Shown here one piece after another: positions 43,734 to 52,757 of a stretch of DNA of 64,000 nucleotides. The notes below the pieces were generated by a model. The model ran no database searches, was not told where the DNA came from, and saw only the letters and a list, made by a program, of their open reading frames with translations. The stretch is taken from contig OZ244903.1 in NCBI GenBank assembly GCA_965221625.1, forward strand, positions 248,001-312,000. Direction: 5' to 3'. A program made the translations under genes and the position numbers. This DNA comes from Bin127 sp965221625 (lineage in GTDB: Bacteria > Chloroflexota > Dehalococcoidia > Lucifugimonadales > Lucifugimonadaceae). Numbering within the stretch: the first letter of the stretch is position 1; each line of letters begins with the position of its first letter.

Positions 43734-45281
43734 GTGTCTGAACGAAGCCACAGGACCGCCTTGCTGAGTGCATACGACCGCAAAGGATTGGTGGAATTTG
43801 CCAGGTTGTTGGAGCGGCGCGAGTTCGAGATTATATCCACTGGTGGCACCGCGCAGGAGCTTCGCGACTCGGGTGTCTCAGTTACCGAAGTCGCTGACGT
43901 TACCGGAGCACGCGAAATACTCGACGGTCGCGTCAAGACGCTGCATCCCCACGTTCACGGCGGTTTACTCGCATTGCGCGACAGCGAGTCCCATATGGAT
44001 GAACTTTCGCGGCTTGGCATCCGAACCATTGATGTTGTTGTAAACAACCTGTATCCATTCGTCACGACTATTGGCGATCCAGATGTCCCGCTCTCTGACG
44101 CTCTAGAAAACATCGACATCGGCGGGCCCGCCATGACGCGCGCGGCGGCGAAGAACTTTCCGCACGTCGTCGTGATTACCGACCCGGACGATTACGAACG
44201 CATCGGAACCATGATTGATCAAGGAGATGTTTCGTTCGTCGAGCGCAGACGTTTGGCGACGAAAGCATTCCAACACGTAGCTGCTTACGACACCGCAATC
44301 GCCAGCTATCTGAGGTCAGACGCCGCAACCGATATGCCTTCGGAAATTACGTTCGGATATCAACTCGTCGCCAGGCCTCGCTACGGCGAAAATCCTCACC
44401 AACCTGCTGGCGTATACGCGTTCCCCGCAGAAACCGGCGGTGTCGTCAATGCCGAGCAACTTCACGGCATCGACATGTCATATCTGAACTACTTCGACAG
44501 CGACGCTGCATGGTCCGTCGCATCCGCATTCGATTGTTTCGGGACGCACGCAGCAGTCATAGTGAAGCATGCCAACCCCTGCGGTTTGGCGGTGCGCGAG
44601 AGCCAACCTGAAGCGTGGGAGGCGGCACTCGCCGGTGATCCGGTGTCGGCATTCGGCGGTATCGTCGGATTCAACAGCACCTTGACCAAGGAAACCGCGT
44701 CGGCAATGGAAGGCGTACTTCTCGACGTGATAGTCGCGCCAAGTTACGAAGATGAGGCGATTGAGATCTTGAAGAAACGCCGCCGGACCCGAGTGCTCCG
44801 AGTCGACCCGGTGGCAGGCGAGGCGTTGGAAGTCAGATCCGTCCTCGGTGGCGCATTGGTCCAGAGCCGCGACGGAGTTTCTAACGAGGATTTCGAGCAT
44901 TTGCGAGTCGTTACAGAACGGGTTCCGACCAACAGCGAGATGGAAGATCTGAAGTTTGCATGGTCGGCCTGCCGTTTCGTCAGATCCAACGCCATCGTGT
45001 TGGCCAAGAACAACACTCTAGTCGGCATGGGTGCCGGTCAACCGAATCGCGTCACGAGCGTCCACCTGTCAGCGAGAGCGGCGGGCGATGATGCCGAGGG
45101 GGCGGTCATGGCGTCGGATGCATTCATACCATTCCCTGACACGGTTGAGGAAGGAGCGAAGTCGGGAGTTACGGCGGTAATCCAACCGGGGGGATCCCTC
45201 CGCGACGAGGAAGTCATCGCAGCGGCGAACAATCTTGGGCTTGCGATGGTGTTTGTTGGACGCCGGCACTTCTACCATTAG
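43734..45281 (+). CDS. purH: Bifunctional AICAR transformylase/IMP cyclohydrolase PurH
   Basis: Last two steps to IMP, 515 aa. The N-terminal MGS-like cyclohydrolase domain shows TALLSAYDRKGLVEFA, ISTGGTAQELRD, GRVKTLHPHVHGGLLA and NNLYPF. The transformylase domain has LRYGENPHQ-type RYGENPHQPA, VKHANPCG (catalytic Lys-His) and the terminal AFIPFPDTVEEGAKSGVTAVIQPGGSLRDEEV. Translation starts at GTG 43734 (VSERSH) with GAGGG five bases upstream rather than the TTG at 43722. Third gene of purF-purM-purH. Confidence 0.95.
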   Translation: MSERSHRTALLSAYDRKGLVEFARLLERREFEIISTGGTAQELRDSGVSVTEVADVTGAREILDGRVKTLHPHVHGGLLALRDSESHMDELSRLGIRTIDVVVNNLYPFVTTIGDPDVPLSDALENIDIGGPAMTRAAAKNFPHVVVITDPDDYERIGTMIDQGDVSFVERRRLATKAFQHVAAYDTAIASYLRSDAATDMPSEITFGYQLVARPRYGENPHQPAGVYAFPAETGGVVNAEQLHGIDMSYLNYFDSDAAWSVASAFDCFGTHAAVIVKHANPCGLAVRESQPEAWEAALAGDPVSAFGGIVGFNSTLTKETASAMEGVLLDVIVAPSYEDEAIEILKKRRRTRVLRVDPVAGEALEVRSVLGGALVQSRDGVSNEDFEHLRVVTERVPTNSEMEDLKFAWSACRFVRSNAIVLAKNNTLVGMGAGQPNRVTSVHLSARAAGDDAEGAVMASDAFIPFPDTVEEGAKSGVTAVIQPGGSLRDEEVIAAANNLGLAMVFVGRRHFYH

Positions 45282-45309
45282 GTCTTGCGTGAACCACAGG
45301 ACGGTTTGA

Positions 45310-46047
45310 GTGTCCAAGATCTCAGTCGACATAACGATTCCGGTGCTCAATGAGGAGCACTCGCTTCCTTCGTGCATCGGAACACTCACCGACCATCTCA
45401 GCAACCAGGTCCAAGACGATTGGGATTGGCGAATCACCATCGCCGATAACGGGTCCGAAGATGCCACACCGCAGGTCGGCGCGCGGCTCTCGGAAGAATA
45501 TCCAAACGTCCGGTTAACCCGCCTAGATCAGCGCGGTCGAGGTCGCGCATTAAAGCGATCTTGGACTGAGAGCGACGCCGACATCCGATGTTTCATGGAC
45601 GTCGACCTGTCGACGCGGCTCGACGCACTCGAGCCGTTGGTCCACGCCATCGCGCATGAAGGTTTCGGTGTTGCGATCGGGTCGAGGCTCTTGCCGGGCT
45701 CGAGAGTCGAACTGCGGAGCTTCAAGCGCGAGTTCATCTCGCGGTCCTACAACTCGCTAATCAAGATATTGTTTCCACGCAAGACCTTCAAAGACGCGCA
45801 GTGCGGTTTCAAAGCAGTCTCTCGAGAAGTCGCCGAACGCGTTGTCCCTTTTGTCGAAAACACCGGTTGGTTCTTCGACACCGAACTGTTGCTCCTGAGC
45901 CTACGAGCTGGATACGACATCAAGGAAATACCGGTGCATTGGGTCGACGATCCGGATACTCGAGTTCGCATCGTCTCCACGGCCAGTGAAGACATCAAAG
46001 GGCTACTGAGGGTCAGGTTCTCCAAACAAGATTTTCCTAAGGTTTGA
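45310..46047 (+). CDS. Dolichyl/polyprenyl-phosphate glucosyltransferase-like GT2
   Basis: Family 2 glycosyltransferase of 245 aa, closer to ALG5-type enzymes than to the DPM1-like gene at 36874. DITIPVLNEEHSLPSCI, IADNGSEDATPQV, RGRGRALKRSW, FMDVDLSTRLDALEPL (DxD), GSRLLPGS, and KDAQCGFKAVSREVAERVVPF with FFDTELLLL are the expected blocks. It starts with GTG 45310, 28 bases after purH. Presumed product: a polyprenyl-phosphate hexose used in glycosylation. Confidence 0.88.
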   Translation: MSKISVDITIPVLNEEHSLPSCIGTLTDHLSNQVQDDWDWRITIADNGSEDATPQVGARLSEEYPNVRLTRLDQRGRGRALKRSWTESDADIRCFMDVDLSTRLDALEPLVHAIAHEGFGVAIGSRLLPGSRVELRSFKREFISRSYNSLIKILFPRKTFKDAQCGFKAVSREVAERVVPFVENTGWFFDTELLLLSLRAGYDIKEIPVHWVDDPDTRVRIVSTASEDIKGLLRVRFSKQDFPKV

Positions 46048-46143
46048 CCAAGGTCCGATGACCGAGCCCCAAAACCTCTGAGCCGGTAGTGGGTTGCGAT
46101 AACCTTTAACATCATTGCCTCAATTCCATGAGATCGAGAGCCT

Positions 46144-47166
46144 ATGATCACACACTCTGAAGAACTTGAACTGTCGTCGTCGGTACTTCGCGGTTCCACC
46201 GTTTCAATCGATCATCACAACTCGCAGGCTATCTTGCGGGCAGAACAGCGCAATCCACAGGTTGCTTTCGAAATCTATGCGGAAGAAGCCGGCACCCTAT
46301 CGGGCATGTCCGAAGTGCTCGCGCTCCTCAAGGCGCGGCTGCCGAGTGCCAACTCGGAGGTCAACTCCCTAGACGACGGCGAGACAATACATCCCGGTGA
46401 GACGTTGATTAGCGTTGTCGCTCCTTTCTCGACTTTCGGGATTTACCGCGACGTGATGACCGGCATCCTCAGCTCGTGTATCGGATGGGCCACCGCAGCA
46501 GAGGAATGTGTTGTCGCAGCCGGGGCCACCCGCGTCATGGTCAACGGTTCGCCTTACTTGCACCCGGAAGTTGTCCCAGCAATGGAGTATTCGGCATACA
46601 TCGGCGGATGCGTAGCAGTGGCGACTCCCGAAGGTGGCGAGCGCACTGAAACGACACCTCAAGGCTCGATGACGCAAGACTTCGTATTGATATGGGGGGC
46701 TGCAAGTCGCGCAATCACCGTTTACGACCGCCATTCGCGAGTCGGAGCGCAGCGTGTTGTGCCCATCCCGACAACCGGTGATGCCATCCAGGAAGCTCTG
46801 GATGCCGCATATGCCCTCAGCGGCGGCACGTCGAACCCGTTGCGCGGCGTGCAAATTTCCATGCCAGCGAACCTCGGAGGCGGATCGCCGGCACTCGCCG
46901 TAGAGTTGCAGTCCCGCATGCGTGATGCCGGATTTACTTCGGTCGACCTGCATATCGCTGGCGACTTAACCCCTGACGTCATCGCAGAATACGAAGCTTC
47001 CGAAGCCCAGATCGGTCTCTACATCGTCGGTGCATACATCGCGAAGGCACCTCCGCTAGGCGTTAGCGCGGCGATCAAGGAGATCGATGGCAAGGCGGTG
47101 GCGCAGCGAGGCACTGTCCCCGGCCGAGTTCCAAACTCAAGGATGTTCCGGCGCGAGCTGGGTTAA
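46144..47166 (+). CDS. Nicotinate phosphoribosyltransferase-like protein with altered His motif
   Basis: Protein of 340 aa resembling the compact archaeal-type NAPRTases. IHPGETLISVVAPFSTFGIYRDVMTGILSSCIGWATAAEECVVAAG matches the family block that carries the nicotinate site, and AMEYSAYIGGCVAVAT the following strand. Where NAPRTases normally have a phosphorylatable His (about Gly-Thr-Met-x-His), this protein has GSMTQDFV, with Gln at that place. It may therefore catalyse an ATP-independent reaction, act on another base, or be a non-NAD paralogue. It abuts the convergent tilS gene. Confidence 0.6.
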   Translation: MITHSEELELSSSVLRGSTVSIDHHNSQAILRAEQRNPQVAFEIYAEEAGTLSGMSEVLALLKARLPSANSEVNSLDDGETIHPGETLISVVAPFSTFGIYRDVMTGILSSCIGWATAAEECVVAAGATRVMVNGSPYLHPEVVPAMEYSAYIGGCVAVATPEGGERTETTPQGSMTQDFVLIWGAASRAITVYDRHSRVGAQRVVPIPTTGDAIQEALDAAYALSGGTSNPLRGVQISMPANLGGGSPALAVELQSRMRDAGFTSVDLHIAGDLTPDVIAEYEASEAQIGLYIVGAYIAKAPPLGVSAAIKEIDGKAVAQRGTVPGRVPNSRMFRRELG

Positions 47167-47167
47167 T

Positions 47168-48610
47168 CTACACCGATCGTCGGTCGGTTCCGCCACTGAT
47201 CAACCGCAACCTAACCGCGTCTGATCCGGGTTGGTCGACTTTGGCCCAATCTGCCAACCTAATGCCGGGTAGCCAAACAATGCGATTCGATTCCGGCGTC
47301 GCAACCACCGGTATCCGAGAACGATGTGATGCCGGGATCTTGGACTTAATCAAGAATCGAGACAACTCTACGTCGTCAGTCATCCCTAGGGGGTTGAAGC
47401 AATCGCCCGATACGGGATTGCGGACAACCAGATACGCGAACCCCAAAATCGAGGAACCAACCCATGCTTCGTCAAGCCGCTTGGACTCGAAACTCGAAGG
47501 CGAGGTTTCGTAGGTAGCTTCAATCTTGTATCCATCCCCGAGGTCCGTTGTGCCAGGCAGCTGAAGGTTGCGCGGCGTCAACCTGCCAGGATATGGGACT
47601 CGGTCGATTTGCGGTGCCTCGGTCAATTTCATCGAAACGTGCCGATGATCCGTCTCAAAATTCACACCCTCAGGCAAAGCGTACTGCGCCGACTTGCCAG
47701 ATGCCATCAACTCAATGAGTTTCCGGACGTGCGTCTCCTCAAGCTGAGTGTGTCGTCTTGCCACCGCTTGGTGCATGGTGATCAAGGCCGCACCCGCAAT
47801 CACTGGGTGCAAACCAGCGATCGAGACTCGATCGTAGCTGTTCGGCACATCTGTCTTCGCCTCGGTTAAGGCTCGACGCGCAAGGTCGTCAACTAATTCG
47901 TCATGGGATTGCATGATAGACGCAAAACGGGCGATTGCATGTGACGCATTCGGATTGATCGCCTGAAGTTCGGGTATGACGCGATGCCTAACGCGATTGC
48001 GGGAGTATCGTACCCAATCGTCATTCGTTGGATCGTGACGCGGTTCAATGCGTTGTGATCTCAAAAACTCGCTTGCCTCGGCACGGGCAACCTGCAGCAT
48101 CGGTCTTACGATGCCGACGCTACGGCCTCTGGGCGTCAGGATTGAACGGCGCGGTCGCATCGCACCAGCACCTTTGACCCCGCTGCCCCTCGCCAATCGG
48201 AGCAACACAGTTTCTGCCTGATCCTCAATCGTGTGCGCTACGGCAATTGCGTCTGCGCCAATCTCGTCAGCGGCACCAGCTAAGAACTCGTAACGCAAAC
48301 TGCGAGCCCGGTCCTCGCCTAAATCCGACGACGGACGGGGCGCGCTACCGACACGCAAAGTCACGCCGAGTTCTGAGCACAACTGGCGGACGAAATCCTC
48401 ATCGTCATCGGATTCTTGGCACCGCGTCTTGTGGTTGAAGTGTGCCACGTCGACTGACTCCAGCAATCGAGTCGTCGCGAGCAGTAGTGCAACCGAATCG
48501 GTTCCGCCCGAAACTGCGCAAATGATCTTGCGATCACCGGCTTCTTTTGCCCGTTGAAATCCGGACTTGATCTTCCGCAAAAAAAACTCGGACTTTGCGT
48601 CGGCGATCAT
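47168..48610 (-). CDS. tilS: tRNA(Ile)-lysidine synthase TilS
   Basis: PP-loop ATPase of 480 aa that converts C34 of tRNA-Ile(CAU) to lysidine. The PP-loop SGGTDS is at 34-39, followed by HFNHKTR and VAHTIEDQAETVLLRLARGSGVKGAG, the TilS signature, and NDDWVRYSRNRVRHRVIPEL. The C-terminal substrate domain (about 260-480) ends in WLPGIRLADWAKVD. It starts at ATG 48610, 16 bases after the CNNM gene. Confidence 0.94.
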   Translation of the reverse strand: MIADAKSEFFLRKIKSGFQRAKEAGDRKIICAVSGGTDSVALLLATTRLLESVDVAHFNHKTRCQESDDDEDFVRQLCSELGVTLRVGSAPRPSSDLGEDRARSLRYEFLAGAADEIGADAIAVAHTIEDQAETVLLRLARGSGVKGAGAMRPRRSILTPRGRSVGIVRPMLQVARAEASEFLRSQRIEPRHDPTNDDWVRYSRNRVRHRVIPELQAINPNASHAIARFASIMQSHDELVDDLARRALTEAKTDVPNSYDRVSIAGLHPVIAGAALITMHQAVARRHTQLEETHVRKLIELMASGKSAQYALPEGVNFETDHRHVSMKLTEAPQIDRVPYPGRLTPRNLQLPGTTDLGDGYKIEATYETSPSSFESKRLDEAWVGSSILGFAYLVVRNPVSGDCFNPLGMTDDVELSRFLIKSKIPASHRSRIPVVATPESNRIVWLPGIRLADWAKVDQPGSDAVRLRLISGGTDRRSV

Positions 48611-48626
48611 TTGCCGGTCAAGTGGT

Positions 48627-50012
48627 TTACGACTCCGCCGGAGACGGTTGGCTTTGGATGATTGCCGATGGTTCTGCGTGGATCTTGAGCTCTTCGATCC
48701 TGACCCCGTTCATCGAGACTACCTCCATCTGAATCTCATCGTCATGTACGGCAGTCTGTCCGACCTCAGGCATCTTCTGCGCTTTGTCGATGAAGAACCC
48801 AGCGACAGTGTCATAGCGTTCATTTGGCGGAATGTCGACCTGCGTTTCATTGCGAGCTCGTTCTACGGATAGAGCACCGGGAAGTATGAAAGTGAACTCG
48901 TCAATCTTCTCAATCGGACGCCCCTCGATAATCAGATGGTCGTCGTCACCGCGCATCATCTCGAGCAGCCCGTTGATTGTTACGAGGCCGTTGATCTGGT
49001 TCTCGTCGTTGTGGGACATCGCCAGAAACTGCCCGGTACGGATCATCTCCTTGAACAGATCATCCAACTTGGTCGTATCCGCCAAAACCAGCACGTCATC
49101 TCGCATCAAGTCCGTGATTTCGGTGGTGTGCAATTCTGGATCATCTGGGTGATCGGCGATGAACTTGATGATGTCGTCGACATAAACCACGCCAGCGAGC
49201 TCCTCGAGGCGGTACCAGTATCCGGTTGCAAGTGCCTCCCCGCGGTGGACGACAAAACCGCTTTGAATTCGATGCGGTTCGATGGCCGAATCGATGTCGT
49301 TAATGTGATCTCGATACTTTTTCAGGAACTCTGAAATGGTGTCTTTTTCGTTCAACCACACGATCTGGCTGGTATGCACCCTCACCCTGTGATCTCTCAG
49401 ATCTCTCGATCCGAAATCGATGAGATTGTCCAGCATTTCACCGTGGGCTTCATCAAAGAGGCCCTCGTCTTGCCCTTGGTCGATGATGTAGCTCAACTCC
49501 CCCATCGTCATGTTCGGGCGATTGCCCAAATCAGATATTCCGAACGCCTTTAGGATCCCGCGCGGTATAAGGGCAAAAATGAACACGATCGGTTTCGAGA
49601 TCGTCATCAACCCAAGGATTATGTGGGCAACCGCGAGCGACCACGGTTCCGCGGCGTGAGCACTCAAAGACTTTGGAGTCGATTCGCCAACGATATAGAC
49701 CATCGCCGTGGCTAGTACGGTAGAGATGACGGTCGTGATGACCGTGTTCTCGCCGTGTCCGATGGCATTGATTATCAAACTCGTAGACGCGGTGGCGACC
49801 AGGATATTGAATAGGTTGCCGATGAGGAGTATCGTGGCGAAAAACGGTTCGTAGCGGTCTAAGACGCGCGTAACCGCTTCGGCTCGCCGATCACCACTCT
49901 CTGCGAGGTGCCGCATCAGCGTCGGCCGAGCACTCAACAGCGCAGACTCTGCCGCCGAGATAAATGCACTGCCGAAGAGTGCCCCGACAATGAGCAGGAT
50001 GTTGATGACCAT
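48627..50012 (-). CDS. CNNM/CorC (DUF21-CBS-CorC_HlyC) transporter-like protein
   Basis: Membrane protein of 461 aa. The DUF21 domain (1-175) has ISAAESALLSARP, the Gly-Asn motif GNLFNILVATASTSL and GESTPKSLSAHAAEP. A CBS pair spans about 200-330 and the CorC_HlyC domain follows (ERYDTVAGFFIDKAQKMPEVG) to about 445. Such proteins mediate Mg2+/Na+ exchange or Mg/Co efflux; the old name hemolysin is misleading. Its neighbour tilS is read after it, probably in one transcript. Confidence 0.9.
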   Translation of the reverse strand: MVINILLIVGALFGSAFISAAESALLSARPTLMRHLAESGDRRAEAVTRVLDRYEPFFATILLIGNLFNILVATASTSLIINAIGHGENTVITTVISTVLATAMVYIVGESTPKSLSAHAAEPWSLAVAHIILGLMTISKPIVFIFALIPRGILKAFGISDLGNRPNMTMGELSYIIDQGQDEGLFDEAHGEMLDNLIDFGSRDLRDHRVRVHTSQIVWLNEKDTISEFLKKYRDHINDIDSAIEPHRIQSGFVVHRGEALATGYWYRLEELAGVVYVDDIIKFIADHPDDPELHTTEITDLMRDDVLVLADTTKLDDLFKEMIRTGQFLAMSHNDENQINGLVTINGLLEMMRGDDDHLIIEGRPIEKIDEFTFILPGALSVERARNETQVDIPPNERYDTVAGFFIDKAQKMPEVGQTAVHDDEIQMEVVSMNGVRIEELKIHAEPSAIIQSQPSPAES

Positions 50013-50149
50013 GGGCTAATCATAATCCTGCAACCGTTCGCTGATATCGCGATTCGGTTGCATCAACCCGCTATGCTCTACTGCGACTGCCCGACGCCGC
50101 GGCAATCGAAGCACAAAGTGGTCAGACAGCGGCGACCAAAGAGCAGGGA

Positions 50150-51517
50150 TCAGTCGCACCAAGCCCTGTTCAATACTCCCTTGAACGCCGCGACGAACTC
50201 GTCCAGTTCCGCGTACGTATGAGCTGCCGAAACATTGCCGGCACAACGACTAGAAAGCAAGAAGCCTTCGTTCAACATGCCGACGAATACCATCCGCAAG
50301 AGTTCGTTATCGTTCGATGCGTAGGATCGGTAATCCCTCACATCCTCAGCAGTGGCTTGGATGGCGAATAGGGATGCCACACCGGTTACGCCCATCGGTG
50401 CCTCGAATTCGGCAATCGCTTCCCGCAGTCGCTCACGGAGATAGTCACCTTTGCGCTCCAGTTCGGCGTAGACATCATCGGTAAGCTCCCGTAAGGTGGC
50501 AATTCCGGCGGCCGCGGTCATCGGGTTCCCGTTGAACGTGCCGGCGTGTGCAACCTGCGGGCCGCCGTCACGGTTTGGGTCCCACATCGACATGATGTCG
50601 CCTCGACCGCCGAATGCACCGACCGGCAACCCGCCACCAATAATCTTGCCGAAGCAAGTCAGGTCCGGGGTCACCCCGTAATATTCCTGGGCACCTCCTC
50701 GCGAAGCTCGGAAGGCGATAACCTCATCGAATATCAACAGGATCCCGAGTTCGTCGGTGACGCGTCGCAAGCCTTCGAGGAATTCTGGATCTGCAGGCAC
50801 CATCCCGCATTGACCGTTGATCGGCTCCACGATGACGGCAGCCAGTTCTTCCGCGCGCTGTCGGATGATTCGTTCAGCGACATCAAGATTGTTAAACGGC
50901 ATAATCACGACTTGCTCAACCGCGGTCCTCGCCATGCCTCGTGTCGTCGGGATGGCATTGGGCGATTCAGCATCGCCGGCCAACTCGACGTCAGGCGTGA
51001 CGCTAATCTGAACCGCGTCGTGATTTCCGTGGTAAGCACCTTCGCATTTGGCCAGCAGATTCTTGCTCGTAAAGGCACGCGCTGCGCGGATAGCGTTGAG
51101 CGTCGCCTCAGTACCGGAGTTGACGAAGCGCACCTTGTCCAGCGAAGGCACGCGTTCGCACATGATCTCGCCCCATTCGACAACCAACGGCGTCGGCGCG
51201 GGGTACGAAATGCCTCGCTCGAGCTGCTCTGTCAGTGCCTCAATGACCGCTGGATGGCGGTGACCGAGTATCAACGTCGTCATATTGTTGATGAAATCAA
51301 CGCGTTCGTTGCCGTCAACGTCGGTAATTGTCGATCCTTGGGCACGTGAAACGTAGATCGGGAACGGCTCCCAGAAGATGGAGTTCCGCGTATCACCACC
51401 CGGGAGGTAACGCTTCGCCTCTTCGTGTTTGGCGTTGGAATTTGCGTTCGCCGCGACGTAGCGAGAGAGTTCGGAATCGAGTGACGTAGATTTCGCTTCT
51501 GGTGCCATGCGCGACAT
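50150..51517 (-). CDS. Class III aminotransferase, glutamate-1-semialdehyde aminomutase-like
   Basis: PLP enzyme of 455 aa. RFVNSGTEATLNAIRAARAFT, LLAKCEGAYHG, VIVEPINGQCGM, LIFDEVIAFRAS and FGKIIGGGLPVGAFGG (PLP Lys in GKIIGG) follow the HemL pattern, as does HAGTFNGNPMTAAAG. The usual HemL DEVMTGFRV reads DEVIAFRAS, so another transaminase/aminomutase function is possible and the hemL symbol is withheld. ATG 51517 or 51508 is the likely start; the frame runs further upstream, into the start of the divergent gene. Confidence 0.85.
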   Translation of the reverse strand: MSRMAPEAKSTSLDSELSRYVAANANSNAKHEEAKRYLPGGDTRNSIFWEPFPIYVSRAQGSTITDVDGNERVDFINNMTTLILGHRHPAVIEALTEQLERGISYPAPTPLVVEWGEIMCERVPSLDKVRFVNSGTEATLNAIRAARAFTSKNLLAKCEGAYHGNHDAVQISVTPDVELAGDAESPNAIPTTRGMARTAVEQVVIMPFNNLDVAERIIRQRAEELAAVIVEPINGQCGMVPADPEFLEGLRRVTDELGILLIFDEVIAFRASRGGAQEYYGVTPDLTCFGKIIGGGLPVGAFGGRGDIMSMWDPNRDGGPQVAHAGTFNGNPMTAAAGIATLRELTDDVYAELERKGDYLRERLREAIAEFEAPMGVTGVASLFAIQATAEDVRDYRSYASNDNELLRMVFVGMLNEGFLLSSRCAGNVSAAHTYAELDEFVAAFKGVLNRAWCD

Positions 51518-51575
51518 GGTACACGCCGCGTCCGAATCACGCACGAATCGGACGATGCTTCTGATGTAAACTGCG

Positions 51576-52712
51576 TTGAGGATCAAACAAGACTGGAGCG
51601 ATGCAGAAGTGTTGGAACAGTTCCATGTCCCTACCAAAGACCGCGTTTACGTCGACGTTGAGCGGATGCGTGCCGCAACCGAGGCACTGTTCGTGCGTTG
51701 CGGATTAGATGAAGACGGTGCACGCAAATGCACCGACGTGCTGATCACTAACGATTTGCGCGCGGTTGAAACGCACGGCGTTTCCAACATGATGCGCAAC
51801 TACGTGCAGTCATACATGTCTGGCGCAATCAATCCGACACCTAACGTGCGCAAGATTCGCGAGACGGCAACGACGGCGAATTTCAACGCGGATGGTGCAC
51901 TCGGCATCCACATCGGTGCCGACATGATGCAGTTGGCGATTGACAACGCGAAGCAGTACGGCACCGGAGCGGTTACCGTCTTCGACTCTGGACACCTAGG
52001 AGGTTGTGGATACTACGCCGCTCGAGCAGCGAAACAAGGAATGATCGGCCTCTGCATGACTGGAGGACACTTCAGCGGGCCCCGGATGACCGGCGGAATG
52101 GTGCCGACATTCGGCAGAGAGCCGCGGCTGGGAACGAATCCAATCGCATGGGCGGCACCTGCGCGCAATGAGCATCCGTTCCTGTTCGACATCGCTTCGA
52201 CTCAGATTGCGAACAACAAAGTCGGACTCGCCCGCAGAATCGGCGTGCCCCTCGAACCCGGTTGGATCACTGACATGGTTGGCAAACCGTTCGACGAACC
52301 GGTGGCACCGCCGGACGAGTACCTCCTGCTCCCCTTCGGCGGCACTCGCGAGAACGGTTCACACAAGGGCTACGGATACGGTGCCGTCTGCGCAATCATG
52401 TGCCAAACCCTCGCCGGTATAGGCCTAACCGGGACCGGCAGCGAGTATCAAGGTGGATACCATTTCTTCGCGGCTTTCCAGATCGAAGCATTCTGCGACG
52501 AAGCGGAGTTCCTCGACAACATGGACGATGCCTTGCGACGACTCGCCGACACGCCGCCTGCCGAAGGGCATGATCGTGTGCTATATCCCGGTTTGATCGA
52601 AGGCGAAGAGACGGAGAAGCGACTCACCGAAGGCATACCGTATCACCGCGAGGTAATCGAGTGGTACCAATCGATTAGTGCCGAACTAAGCGTGGATATC
52701 AATCTCCCTTAG
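51576..52712 (+). CDS. Malate/L-lactate dehydrogenase (Ldh2) family oxidoreductase
   Basis: NAD(P)-dependent 2-hydroxyacid oxidoreductase of up to 378 aa, of a fold distinct from classical LDH. ITNDLRAVETHGVSNM (with the catalytic His in THG), DGALGIHIGADMMQLAI, FDSGHLGGCGYYAARAA, LGTNPIAWAAPA and GSHKGYGYG are the family signatures. There is no ATG at the front: TTG 51576 or GTG 51609 (11 codons later, with GGAG 12 bases upstream) must serve. Close relatives oxidise sulfolactate, ureidoglycolate or 2,3-diketo-L-gulonate; the substrate is unknown. The aldo/keto reductase follows by 45 bases. Confidence 0.87.
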   Translation: MRIKQDWSDAEVLEQFHVPTKDRVYVDVERMRAATEALFVRCGLDEDGARKCTDVLITNDLRAVETHGVSNMMRNYVQSYMSGAINPTPNVRKIRETATTANFNADGALGIHIGADMMQLAIDNAKQYGTGAVTVFDSGHLGGCGYYAARAAKQGMIGLCMTGGHFSGPRMTGGMVPTFGREPRLGTNPIAWAAPARNEHPFLFDIASTQIANNKVGLARRIGVPLEPGWITDMVGKPFDEPVAPPDEYLLLPFGGTRENGSHKGYGYGAVCAIMCQTLAGIGLTGTGSEYQGGYHFFAAFQIEAFCDEAEFLDNMDDALRRLADTPPAEGHDRVLYPGLIEGEETEKRLTEGIPYHREVIEWYQSISAELSVDINLP

Positions 52713-52757
52713 ACGGTCGTTTTTTACCTACGCATTGCCGCAAGCAGGGAGCCGCAG

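Noticed and set aside
50546..51349. 267-codon plus-strand frame opposite the aminotransferase
   Set aside because: Antisense to a well-conserved PLP enzyme; no start signal or family likeness.
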